From contig CAJXGP010000037.1 of the NCBI GenBank assembly GCA_913053915.1, forward strand, positions 1-10,070: a DNA stretch of 10,070 nucleotides. The letters are read 5' to 3'. Numbering within the stretch: position 1 is the first letter of the stretch; the number at the start of each line of letters is the position of its first letter. Positions 1 to 7,700 of the stretch are shown here, one piece after another. The translations under genes and the position numbers were made by a program. This DNA comes from an uncultured Ignavibacteriales bacterium. Its GTDB lineage: Bacteria > Bacteroidota > Ignavibacteria > Ignavibacteriales > Ignavibacteriaceae. Below the pieces are notes generated by a model, which saw nothing but the letters and a program-made list of their open reading frames with translations, was not told the DNA's origin and made no database searches.

Positions 1-119
1 CTCGCCCTGATAATTTACTAAATGCGTTATTACAAATTCAAGATAAAATCGGTAAAAGTAGAGCCAGAGATTTTCCCAATATACCTTTACCTAAATTAAC
101 GGTAATTCAAAATAATTGA
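1..119 (+). CDS. nuoB: NADH-quinone oxidoreductase subunit B, C-terminal end (partial)
   Basis: The frame that begins at base 3 is open from the window edge and stops with TGA at 117-119, giving 38 residues. It starts RPDNLLNALLQIQDKIGKSR. This matches the end of NuoB (Nqo6/PSST), where the last cluster N2 cysteine lies in a GCPPRP motif followed by an amphipathic helix of the type ALLxLQxKI. Only the RP of that motif is inside the window, so the cluster ligands cannot be checked. NuoB holds the terminal [4Fe-4S] cluster N2 that passes electrons to quinone. The gene is followed immediately by nuoC in the same orientation, as is usual in bacterial nuo operons, and this context supports the call strongly. 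Confidence 0.9.
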   Translation, partial: RPDNLLNALLQIQDKIGKSRARDFPNIPLPKLTVIQNN

Positions 120-124
120 TAATT

Positions 125-613
125 ATGAATTTTAAAGAATTAATCTTACAAAAATTAAATGGGGAATTTCCCGGAATCAACTTTGATGCTGATGAATATA
201 GGGGCGATTTGAGAATAAAATTTGATAAAAAATATATTGTACAAGTTTGTAAATTTTTGAAGGGAACTCCCGAATTAAATTTTAATATGTGCGAAGATGT
301 GACCGCAATTGATTGGGCGAAAAAAAAAGATAGATTTACTATGGTGTATCAAATTTTTTCTCTCCCGAATAAATTAAGGCTTTGTCTTAAAGCCGATGTG
401 GATGAATCTGATTGTGCAATAGATTCCGTCACTTCGGTTTGGAAAAGTGCGAATTGGGCTGAAAGAGAGACTTATGATATGTACGGGATAAAGTTCAACA
501 ATCATCCCGATTTGCGAAGAATGTATATGCCTGAGGAATTTGAATATTACCCTCTTCGTAAAGATTTTCCATTGATGGGAATTCCCGGCTCTCTAACACT
601 TCCAAAAAAATAA
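125..613 (+). CDS. nuoC: NADH-quinone oxidoreductase subunit C (30 kDa subunit)
   Basis: NuoC (Nqo5) is a cluster-free subunit of the hydrophilic arm of complex I that packs against NuoD and NuoB. The 162-residue product has the family signature near residues 113-135: AERETYDMYGIKF, then H, and RRMYMPEEFE. A conserved tail follows (YPLRKDFPLMG). The length is normal for a separate NuoC; it is not fused to NuoD. I chose the ATG at 125. An in-frame TTG at 116 overlaps the nuoB stop and would add only Met-Ile-Ile, but neither start has a clear Shine-Dalgarno sequence. A run of nine A residues (320-328) encodes Lys-Lys-Lys without breaking the frame. The gene lies 5 bases after nuoB and 9 bases before nuoD, so it is clearly cotranscribed. 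Confidence 0.95.
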   Translation: MNFKELILQKLNGEFPGINFDADEYRGDLRIKFDKKYIVQVCKFLKGTPELNFNMCEDVTAIDWAKKKDRFTMVYQIFSLPNKLRLCLKADVDESDCAIDSVTSVWKSANWAERETYDMYGIKFNNHPDLRRMYMPEEFEYYPLRKDFPLMGIPGSLTLPKK

Positions 614-622
614 AGAATTATT

Positions 623-1939
623 ATGCAAAAGTTGACAAAAGAAGGCGTTTATCCTAAAATAATTGAAGCATTACTTAAAGATTCGGATATCACTATTGAA
701 GATGCACTTGAAAATGAAATGATTTTGAACATGGGGCCTCAGCATCCTGCAACTCATGGTGTTTTAAGAGTTCTCCTCAGATTGGATGGTGAAACTGTTG
801 TTGCTGCTGTTCCTGAATTAGGCTATCTGCACAGAGGATATGAAAAACTGGCTGAGAATATGACTTTCTATGAGTTTATACCTCATACAGATAGGCTTGA
901 TTATTTAGCACCGATGGCAAATAATGTTGCATGGGTTCTAGCGGTTGAAAAATTAATGGGGATTGAAGCTCCTCCCAGAGCACAGTATATTAGAATGATG
1001 ATTACGGAATTGGCAAGAATTGCTTCTCATCTTCTTGCTACCGGAGCACTCGCAATGGATGTGGGAGCTTTGACCGTATTTTTGTGGACTCTTAGGGAAA
1101 GAGAAAAAATACTTGATATTTGGGATATTTTATGCGGTGCCCGCTTTACCAATAGCTATACTCGTATTGGCGGAGTAGCTAACGATATTCAACCTGCAGC
1201 GTTAGCCAAAGTTAAATGGTTCATAGAACAATTTGATGAAAATCTTGAGGAATGTGAACGATTATTAAATACTAATAGAATTTTTATTGATAGACTCGAA
1301 GGCGTTGGCGTAATTTCTGCCGAAGATGCTATCGATATCGGATTAACCGGACCAAGTTTAAGAGGCAGCGGTGTAGAATTCGACCTGCGCCGGATCACTC
1401 CTTATTTATTTTATAATGATATTGATTTTAAAGTTGTCACATACCCTGAAGGTGATTCTTTAGCGCGCTATTTTGTAAGAATTGATGAGGCAAGAGAAAG
1501 TATTAAAATTATAAAACAAGTTTTAGATAAAATGCCGCAAGGAGATATTTTATTAAATTCACCGAAAAAAGTCCTGCCGAAAAAAACAGAAATTTTTACG
1601 AGAATGGAGGAATTAATACAAGATTTTATGCTTGTTAATTTCGGTATTAATCCACCGAAAGGCGATATATATCATGCCGTAGAAAATCCTAAAGGAGAGC
1701 TTGGCTTTTATTTGGTTAGCAATGGAAAAGTTGAGGGATCCCAATGGGAAGGATTAAAAGGCGAGCTTGGCTTTTATTCGGTTAACCATGGAGAAGGACA
1801 TCCTTGGAAATGCAAAATCCGCTCACCTTCATTTGTTAATTTACAATCGTTACCGCAATTGGTAAAAGGGCACATGATTTCGGATGTGGTGGCAATAATT
1901 GGGAGTCTGGACCCGGTTATGGGTGAAGCCGATAAGTAA
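623..1939 (+). CDS. nuoD: NADH-quinone oxidoreductase subunit D (49 kDa subunit)
   Basis: NuoD (Nqo4) forms the quinone-binding pocket of complex I together with NuoB. The 438-residue protein shows the family landmarks in order: MGPQHPATHGVLR (residues 37-49, with the quinone-site His41), LHRGYEKLAE (69-78), RLDYLAPMANN (91-101, with quinone-site Tyr94), a conserved Asp at 146, and LTGPSLRGSGVEFDLRR (241-257). It ends with SPSFVNLQSLPQLVKGH and IIGSLDPVMGEADK. The protein is longer than the roughly 400 residues usual for NuoD. Two segments explain the excess: about 35 extra N-terminal residues before the GPQHP motif, and a 22-residue tandem duplication at residues 357-400 (separate entry). 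The start is the only ATG that fits just after nuoC. No canonical Shine-Dalgarno sequence is visible. A 68-base AT-rich gap follows before nuoE. Confidence 0.97.
   Translation: MQKLTKEGVYPKIIEALLKDSDITIEDALENEMILNMGPQHPATHGVLRVLLRLDGETVVAAVPELGYLHRGYEKLAENMTFYEFIPHTDRLDYLAPMANNVAWVLAVEKLMGIEAPPRAQYIRMMITELARIASHLLATGALAMDVGALTVFLWTLREREKILDIWDILCGARFTNSYTRIGGVANDIQPAALAKVKWFIEQFDENLEECERLLNTNRIFIDRLEGVGVISAEDAIDIGLTGPSLRGSGVEFDLRRITPYLFYNDIDFKVVTYPEGDSLARYFVRIDEARESIKIIKQVLDKMPQGDILLNSPKKVLPKKTEIFTRMEELIQDFMLVNFGINPPKGDIYHAVENPKGELGFYLVSNGKVEGSQWEGLKGELGFYSVNHGEGHPWKCKIRSPSFVNLQSLPQLVKGHMISDVVAIIGSLDPVMGEADK
1691..1822 (+). repeat. In-frame 66-base tandem duplication inside nuoD
   Basis: Two consecutive 66-base units, 1691-1756 and 1757-1822, each encode 22 residues starting KGELGFY. 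Unit 1 encodes KGELGFYLVSNGK and continues to EGL. Unit 2 encodes KGELGFYSVNHGEGHPWK. The first 40 bases of the two units are identical at 35 positions by my hand alignment; the remainder has diverged. In ordinary NuoD proteins the KGELGFY(L/I)VSDG motif occurs once and runs straight into the (Y/W)(R/K)xKIRxPSF segment. Here the canonical upstream flank (AVENP) precedes unit 1 and the canonical downstream flank (KIRSPSF) follows unit 2. The reading frame is preserved. Confidence 0.9.
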
Positions 1940-2007
1940 ATATCTAAGGTTTTACCGGAAATAAATCCAAATATATATATACATAAATTTAAACTTATAC
2001 TTTAACA

Positions 2008-2490
2008 ATGGAATTTAAATTCACGGAAGAAAATCTAAAGAAGATTGATAACGTTTTAAAAAAATACCCTACTAAAAAAGCTGCCGTTATGCCGGTATTA
2101 TACATGGCTCAAGAACAAAATGGGTGGATATCAAACGAAGTAATGAAAGAAATTGCCCGGATTTTGGAAATAACTCCGCAAGACGTTTTGGGGGTTGTTA
2201 CCTTTTATACTATGTATTATCAAAAACCAATGGGGAAGCATCATATCCAAGTTTGTACCAATGTTTCTTGTATGCTGCGCGGCGGTTATGAATTATTGGA
2301 TAAAGTGAAAGAAAAACTTGGTATTGATATTGGTGAGATAACCGATGATTTACAATTTTCTATTGAAGAAGTTGAATGTATGGGTTCATGCGGTACAGCC
2401 CCTATGATAGCCGTGAATGAAACTTATTATGAAAATTTAAATGTACAAAAAGTAGAAGAAATTTTAGAATCTTTAAAAAACCGGAATTAA
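2008..2490 (+). CDS. nuoE: NADH-quinone oxidoreductase subunit E (24 kDa subunit)
   Basis: NuoE (Nqo2) carries the off-pathway [2Fe-2S] cluster N1a and partners NuoF in the NADH dehydrogenase module. The 160-residue product has a helical N-terminal half (MPVLYMAQEQNGWIS, then VLGVVTFYTMYYQKP) and a thioredoxin-like C-terminal half. The four cluster ligands are Cys83 and Cys88 (VCTNVSC, CX4C) and Cys124 and Cys128 (ECMGSC, CX3C), all intact. Length is typical of the family. The ATG at 2008 lies 68 bases after nuoD in AT-rich DNA that includes an (AT)5 run at 1971-1980; no Shine-Dalgarno sequence is visible. The stop codon directly abuts the nuoF start codon, so the two are probably translationally coupled. 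Related subunits occur in NAD-linked hydrogenases and formate dehydrogenases, but the nuoB-C-D context settles the assignment. Confidence 0.96.
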   Translation: MEFKFTEENLKKIDNVLKKYPTKKAAVMPVLYMAQEQNGWISNEVMKEIARILEITPQDVLGVVTFYTMYYQKPMGKHHIQVCTNVSCMLRGGYELLDKVKEKLGIDIGEITDDLQFSIEEVECMGSCGTAPMIAVNETYYENLNVQKVEEILESLKNRN

Positions 2491-3813
2491 ATGGAAAAGA
2501 TAGTTCTTCCCGATATAAAAGACATTCGTCAAATAAATGTTTATTTAAATAACGGCGGATACACTGCAATAAGAAAAGCATTCTCCCAATCAACCGATGA
2601 TATTATTGACCAAGTTAAGAAATCAGGTTTACGAGGGCGTGGAGGCGCTGCATTTGTTACCGGTTTAAAATGGAGTTTTATGCCCAAAGTAACCGATAAA
2701 TCAAAATACCTTTGTGTTAACGGTGATGAAAGTGAACCCGGTTCTTTTAAAGATAGACAAATTTTTGAATTCAATCCTCATCAATTAATTGAAGGTATTT
2801 TAATTGCCTGTTATGCCATTCAATCTAAAACAGCCTATGTGTATATAAGAGGAGAATATCACAAATGGATAAACCTCCTTCAAAAGGCTTTGGATGATGC
2901 CTATGTAAAGGGCTTTATCGGTGAAAGAATGAAAGAGACTTTCGGAACTGATTTTTATTGTGACATTTACATTCATAAAGGTGCAGGCGCTTATATCTGC
3001 GGTGAAGAATCGGCGCTGATGAATTCAATTGAAGGAAAAAGGGGGTATCCGAGAGTTAAACCTCCTTTCCCTGCTCAAAACGGTTTATGGGGATGCCCGA
3101 CAACAATTAATAATATCGAAACTCTTACAAATGTACCGCCAATTATTAACAAAGGTTGGGAGTGGTTTTCTAAAATCGGTGAACCAAAACATCCCGGTAC
3201 TATTTTGTTCGGCATTAGCGGGCATATTAATAAACCTGGTGTTTATGAATTACCTTCCGGTACTCTTTTAACCGACATTATTTATAAATATGCCGGCGGT
3301 GTACCTGGAAATAAAAAAATTTTATGTGTAATTCCGGGCGGGTCTTCAATGCCACCTCTGAGAGGTGATCAAATAGAAGGTATAAAAATGGATGCCGAGT
3401 CACTTAAACTTGCCGGGACTGCAATCGGTACGGGCGGAATAATAGTTATAGATGAAGATACCGATCTTACAAAAGTATTGGCGAGAATTTCTAAATTTTA
3501 TCATCATGAAAGCTGCGGTGAATGTACTCCTTGCCGCGAAGGCACCGGTTGGCTCGAAAATGTCCTAAATAGAATTGCAAGAGGCGAAGGTTCAATCCAT
3601 GACCTTGACCTTTTGGTCGCAATTGCCGGAAATATTGAAGGGAATACTATTTGTGCGTTGGGCGAAGCTGCCGCATGGCCTGTAAGATTTATGGTTACGC
3701 GCTTCAGAGATTACTTCGAGGAAAGAGTTAGTAAACAAATTGATTTACCTGTAATGAATAAAGTCCATTCTATGAGGCATACTGCAATCCCCGTTGCAGA
3801 TATAAAAATATAA
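2491..3813 (+). CDS. nuoF: NADH-quinone oxidoreductase subunit F (51 kDa, NADH/FMN-binding)
   Basis: NuoF (Nqo1) oxidises NADH at FMN and passes electrons to [4Fe-4S] cluster N3. The 440-residue protein has the glycine-rich loop GLRGRGGAAFVTGLKW (46-61), NGDESEPGSFKDR (77-89), the nucleotide-site segment GAGAYICGEESAL (164-176), KRGYPRVKPPFP (183-194), and the cluster motif ESCGECTPCREGT (340-352). Cys342, Cys345, Cys348 and Cys388 are the expected N3 ligands. Length is normal. The glycine-rich loop reads AAFV, where most homologues have AGFP or AGFS. The ATG at 2491 directly follows the nuoE TAA with no spacer. The gene is followed by an intrinsic terminator, and no nuoG follows on this strand. 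The SLBB and iron-sulfur binding C-terminal regions appear complete, so the protein is not truncated. Confidence 0.97.
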   Translation: MEKIVLPDIKDIRQINVYLNNGGYTAIRKAFSQSTDDIIDQVKKSGLRGRGGAAFVTGLKWSFMPKVTDKSKYLCVNGDESEPGSFKDRQIFEFNPHQLIEGILIACYAIQSKTAYVYIRGEYHKWINLLQKALDDAYVKGFIGERMKETFGTDFYCDIYIHKGAGAYICGEESALMNSIEGKRGYPRVKPPFPAQNGLWGCPTTINNIETLTNVPPIINKGWEWFSKIGEPKHPGTILFGISGHINKPGVYELPSGTLLTDIIYKYAGGVPGNKKILCVIPGGSSMPPLRGDQIEGIKMDAESLKLAGTAIGTGGIIVIDEDTDLTKVLARISKFYHHESCGECTPCREGTGWLENVLNRIARGEGSIHDLDLLVAIAGNIEGNTICALGEAAAWPVRFMVTRFRDYFEERVSKQIDLPVMNKVHSMRHTAIPVADIKI

Positions 3814-3840
3814 AAACTGCTGAGCTTTTAAATTTATTTC

Positions 3841-3869
3841 AGCCCGGTTTGAATTCAAATCGGGCTTTT
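3841..3869 (+). terminator. Intrinsic terminator after nuoF
   Basis: A GC-topped inverted repeat (AGCCCGGTTT pairing with AAATCGGGCT, one G-U wobble) encloses GAATTC and is followed by TTTT. It starts 27 bases after the nuoF stop, so it ends the nuoB-F transcript. The - strand copy lacks a good T run, so it is not clearly bidirectional for the convergent ferritin gene. Confidence 0.85.
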
Positions 3870-3905
3870 ATTGAGAAATTTTCCATTAAAAGAGCCAACT
3901 TCAAT

Positions 3906-4406
3906 TTACGTAGGGGTGTTAGTCCTTTGTCCTATCTCATTATCAAGAAAAAATAATCCGTTTTTATCATCACCTATTAATTTTATCTTTTTCAAAATTC
4001 TTAATGATGTAGCTTCTTCTTCTATTTGTTCACTAACAAACCATTGCAAAAAATTATGAGTAGCAAAGTCTTTTTGGGAATGAGCTAATTCAACAAGTTC
4101 ATAAATAGATTTTGTTACTCCCTGTTCGTGTTTATATACATTTTCGAATACATCTTTAATTGATTCCCATCCTCCTTTCGGTGCATCTATTTTGGCAAAT
4201 TCAATTCGACCTTCTACTTGAAGAATATAATTATAAAATTTCATAGCATGCATATATTCTTCCTCCGATTGAATTTTCATCCAATTGGAAAATCCGCTAA
4301 AATTTATTGATTCGAAATATGCCGACATTTCTAAATATTGATATGACGAGAATAGTTCATCATTAAATTGGCTGTTTAACAATTCTAAGATTTTTTCTTC
4401 TACCAT
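3906..4406 (-). CDS. ftnA: Bacterial non-heme ferritin
   Basis: This is a 24-mer-type iron-storage ferritin, expected in the cytoplasm, that oxidises Fe(II) and stores Fe(III). The 166-residue protein aligns without gaps to the E. coli FtnA numbering at the metal sites. Ferroxidase residues Glu17, Glu50, His53, Glu94, Gln127 and Glu130 are all present, as are Tyr24 and the third-site residues Glu49, Glu126 and Glu129. Recognisable stretches are NDELFSSYQYLEMSAYFE, EEEYMHAMKFYNYI and FLQWFVSEQIEEE. The ATG is preceded by AGAAAGGA (4412-4419 on this strand) at 5 bases, a good ribosome binding site, stronger than any in the nuo genes. It is convergent with nuoF and transcribed alone. The upstream region has repeats that could bind a metal- or redox-responsive regulator (separate entries), but no canonical Fur box is evident. 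Confidence 0.97.
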   Translation of the reverse strand: MVEEKILELLNSQFNDELFSSYQYLEMSAYFESINFSGFSNWMKIQSEEEYMHAMKFYNYILQVEGRIEFAKIDAPKGGWESIKDVFENVYKHEQGVTKSIYELVELAHSQKDFATHNFLQWFVSEQIEEEATSLRILKKIKLIGDDKNGLFFLDNEIGQRTNTPT

Positions 4407-4440
4407 GATATTCCTTTCTTATTTTTTATTCGGTATATAT

Positions 4441-4530
4441 TTATTTTTCATAAACTCGATTTTTAATCGTCTGTTTTGAACAGATACACTTACAGACTTA
4501 AATTTCAATATATGATATTATTTTTCATAA
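4441..4530. repeat. Two exact copies of a 13-mer in the ferritin leader
   Basis: The sequence TTATTTTTCATAA occurs at 4441-4453 and again at 4518-4530, starting 77 bases apart in the same orientation, one on each side of the 4470-4484 inverted repeat. Each copy has palindromic ends (TTAT/ATAA). The composition is very AT-rich, so chance recurrence is possible, but both copies lie in the ferritin upstream region and could be paired regulator sites. Confidence 0.4.
4470..4484 (-). promoter_or_regulatory. Inverted repeat upstream of ferritin, candidate operator
   Basis: TCTGTT and AACAGA form a perfect 6-base inverted repeat around a 3-base centre, 63 bases upstream of the ferritin start codon. 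On the ferritin strand it lies near a weak promoter-like pair, TTGAAA (4503-4508) and TATCTG (4481-4486), spaced 16 bases, and would overlap its -10 element. The arms do not match the Fur, PerR or E. coli LexA consensus (LexA needs CTGT-N8-ACAG; here the spacing is 5). It is a candidate only. Confidence 0.35.
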
Positions 4531-4709
4531 TCTATTAAAACTTGTTTGTAATGTAGGAAAATATTTTTTCCGCTTCAATGATAAAAGATTATATTCTAAC
4601 CATAAATAGGTATACCCAAAGAGTAAAAAGAAAAATTATATCTGTAAATTCAAATATTCATTATCTGTTTCTATTTTTCGGGTCTATATAAAATACATTG
4701 GATAAATAA

Positions 4710-4732
4710 AAAAGCCCCGTTAAGGGGCTTTT
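4710..4732 (-). terminator. Intrinsic terminator after the S41 peptidase gene
   Basis: AAAAGCCCC and GGGGCTTTT form a perfect 9-base-pair stem with a GTTAA loop. On the - strand the stem is followed by a T-rich run (TTTTTTATTTATC). It lies just 6 bases past the peptidase stop codon. The A/T flanks on both sides also give a short T run on the + strand, but no + strand gene ends here. Confidence 0.9.
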
Positions 4733-4738
4733 CATTTT

Positions 4739-7700
4739 TTATCTTTTTTGATAAGGAGGTTGTTTCGGGGGTACGGGTGTAGTTTTTAATTCTTTCATAA
4801 CTAATTTAACGGCACTTTGAAGTTGTTGATCAATTCCTCTATCCAATATGGCAGGGTTATTAACCACTTTAATATTAGGGTCAACACCATGTCCTTCTTT
4901 AAACCATGTACCGTTTTGATAATACATTCTAAATGATGGAATAGTTACCACTCCGCCGTCAATAAGCTTAGGTGTACCCGTATAACCGATTAATCCTCCC
5001 CACGTACGGGTCCCGATTAATTTACCTACCTTAAGTCTGCGGAAGAAATCGGGGAATGCATCACCACCCGAACCGCTCCAGCCGTTAATCAACATTACTT
5101 TGGGACCGAAATTCGCATCCGGTGGCCACTTCCAATTTTTACCGTCTCTAACGGCAAAATATGCTATCAGTTTTCTATTGAGCATTTCAATAAATCTATC
5201 GGGTATTTGTCCACCGCTGTTAAATCTTTCATCAATTATTAATCCCTTTTTGTTAATTTGAGCTAGAAATTGTTCAACTAATTCATCCTGTCCGCTAATC
5301 CCGGTATTAGGCACGTAAATATATCCTATTTTACCGTCGGTAGCTTTATCAACCATTTCTCTTTTTTTATTAATCCAAGATAGATTGCGTAAACGCGTTT
5401 CACTTTTTAAAGTTTTTACAATTACTTTCCAAGCGCCTTTATAACTCGGTTTATTATTTACGGTCAATTCAACTGTCTTGTTTGCTAAGCCTTGAAAAGC
5501 GAAGTAGGGATCTTTCGCCGGATCTAATTTTATTCCATTAACACTAAGGATATAATCACCGGCTTTTACTTTTATATTTGGAACGTCAAAAGGAGAGCGA
5601 ACATTATCGTCCCACTTAGCAGCACGAATTATTTTTTTGATTCGATATGTATCATTAGATAGTTCCCAATTAACACCGAGTAAGCCGACGTTTTCGTGTT
5701 TACCTCTTTGAAGATCGCCGCCAAATCGATAAGTATGAGATGAGCTTAATTCACCAATAAATTGTCCGATAATATAATTTACATCCCATCTGGTAATTGC
5801 ATAATTAAGCAATTTGCCATAACGATTTTTCATCTCATTCCAATTTACACCATGCATATGTGGATCGTAAAAGTAGTCGCGATAAAATCTCCAAACATCA
5901 TTAAATATTTGTTTCCATTCAGCTCTTGGATGAATTACCATTTGCAATTGATTTGTCGGTAGAAGTTTCGACATTTTTTGTTTCGGTTCAACATTAATAA
6001 TAGCAAAATTATTTGATTTACCTACAAGCATTTTTTTGCCGTTTTCCGTAAGCTGATAAAAATCTGCATTATTAATTATTGTTTTTACTTTTCTTTCTTT
6101 TACATCGTAATATTTTACCGGTTTTTCATTAGAGCCTGAACCGGAATTTGGATATTGGTGAAAGATTAATTTTCCTTTTACCGCACTTAAATCTCCGTAT
6201 CTCCCGGCTTTTATCGGCAAAAGTACCATTCTCTCTTGGAAATTATTTATATCAATTTTTAATTTCTCGATTTTCTTTTCGTTCTTTTTTGTTTTTTCTT
6301 TTTTAGAACCTTTCGTCTTTTCCGGTTTTTTCTCTTTCTTCGTTATTTTAACTTCATCGTTTCTCGGTGCAAGAATTGAAGGTACATTATCTCTTAATGA
6401 AACTGCAGCTATTTTAGTAGCATTTGTATAAATAAAAGTATTTTGCATACTGCTGTATATCGGTTTAAAAGTTTGCTGAGTTAAAAAATAGAGATATTTT
6501 CCTGACGTACCAAATACAGGATCGTCACTATTGTAGAAACCGGAGGTAACTTGATATCTCTTATTTTCAGGAAAATTATAAAGGAAAATAGCATCATGTC
6601 GATTATCAAGTCCACGGGAATAAGCAATCCAACGGCTGTCGGAAGACCAACTTACAGAGAAATTTTCCAAAGCTCCGTTATACATCCACAAACCTTTATC
6701 AACCAAAATTGTTTTGTTTTTATTGATATCATAAATCCGGATTCTCATAGCTTTGTCTATAAATGCTAATTTTTTACCATCCGGCGACCAATACAAATTA
6801 TATTTAAATCCGGTTTTAAAAGAGGTTAAACTCTTTTCACTATCCGGCTTTTCAATATTTTTCATTGTTAATTGATATTCACCGGTACGGTCGCTCCAAT
6901 AAGCAACGTATTTCCCGTTTGGTGACCATGACGGAAATCTCTCGTAAACTCCCGGACTTTTTGTCAAATTCACAATTACACCGTGTTTAGCCGGAACGGA
7001 AAATAAATCTCCTCTCGCATCAAAAATAACTCTATTGCCTTCCGGTGAAATAGTTGCACCGGTTATATATTTACTAACCTTTTCGGTATGAGGTATTAAA
7101 GTGATTTCATCCGTTACAACATTGATATTGACTTTATGATACTTTTCGTTTTTTAGAGAAAACAAATAAAGGTTTCCGCCGTTTTCAAAGACAATATCTT
7201 CAGGTCCAATAGAAGGAAAGTGAACATCAAAATTTTTGAAAAAGGTTACTTGTCTCATTTTTTTTGTTTTTAAACTATAAGCCCAAATATTAAAGCGCTC
7301 GTGCGGACCGTTATCGGAAAGGAAATATATGATATTATTACCGAACCACATTGGCAGCTCGTCGTTGGCTATGCTATTGGTAATATCTTTAGCCGTACCG
7401 TTTCTAAAATTATAAAGCCAGATATCGGTAGCCATTCCGCCTCTATATCTTTTCCAGGTACGGAATAAACGTGTGCGGGGTGTAAATGCCAAAAATTTAC
7501 CGTTTGGTGAAATTTCTCCAAATTCGCCGTAAGCAACAGGTAATTTTTTAGGCAAACCGCCTCTATCCGAAACCTCATAAATTTGGTCAAATCTTTGTCT
7601 TCCGCTTTGTCTTGATGAAACAAAGAGAAGAGATTTTCCGTCAGGTGTCCAGTCCAAGATTCTATCCGTCATTGGGTACGACGTAATTCTTGTAGGGATA

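Larger units (their letters stand above)
4407..4738. other. AT-rich intergenic region between ferritin and the S41 peptidase
   Basis: This 332-base stretch contains the ferritin ribosome binding site and leader repeats at its left end and the S41 terminator at its right end (4710-4732). Between about 4535 and 4705 I see no credible coding frame on either strand, no tRNA-like structure and no other repeat. Confidence 0.6.

Noticed and set aside
116..124. TTG at 116 overlapping the nuoB stop as the nuoC start
   Set aside because: It adds only Met-Ile-Ile before the ATG at 125, and ATG starts are used for every other gene here. It cannot be excluded, since neither start has a clear Shine-Dalgarno sequence.
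320..328. Run of nine A residues in nuoC as a slippage or frameshift site
   Set aside because: The frame is intact through the run and the protein is normal on both sides; poly-A runs are common in AT-rich genomes.
1971..1980. (AT)5 run before nuoE as a phase-variable promoter element
   Set aside because: It is too short and in too AT-rich a context to support phase variation, and nuoE is an operon gene without its own obvious promoter.
4407..4560. Canonical Fur box upstream of ferritin
   Set aside because: Segments such as ATTATGAAAAATAAT resemble AT-rich half-sites but do not match the 19-base Fur consensus well enough to call.
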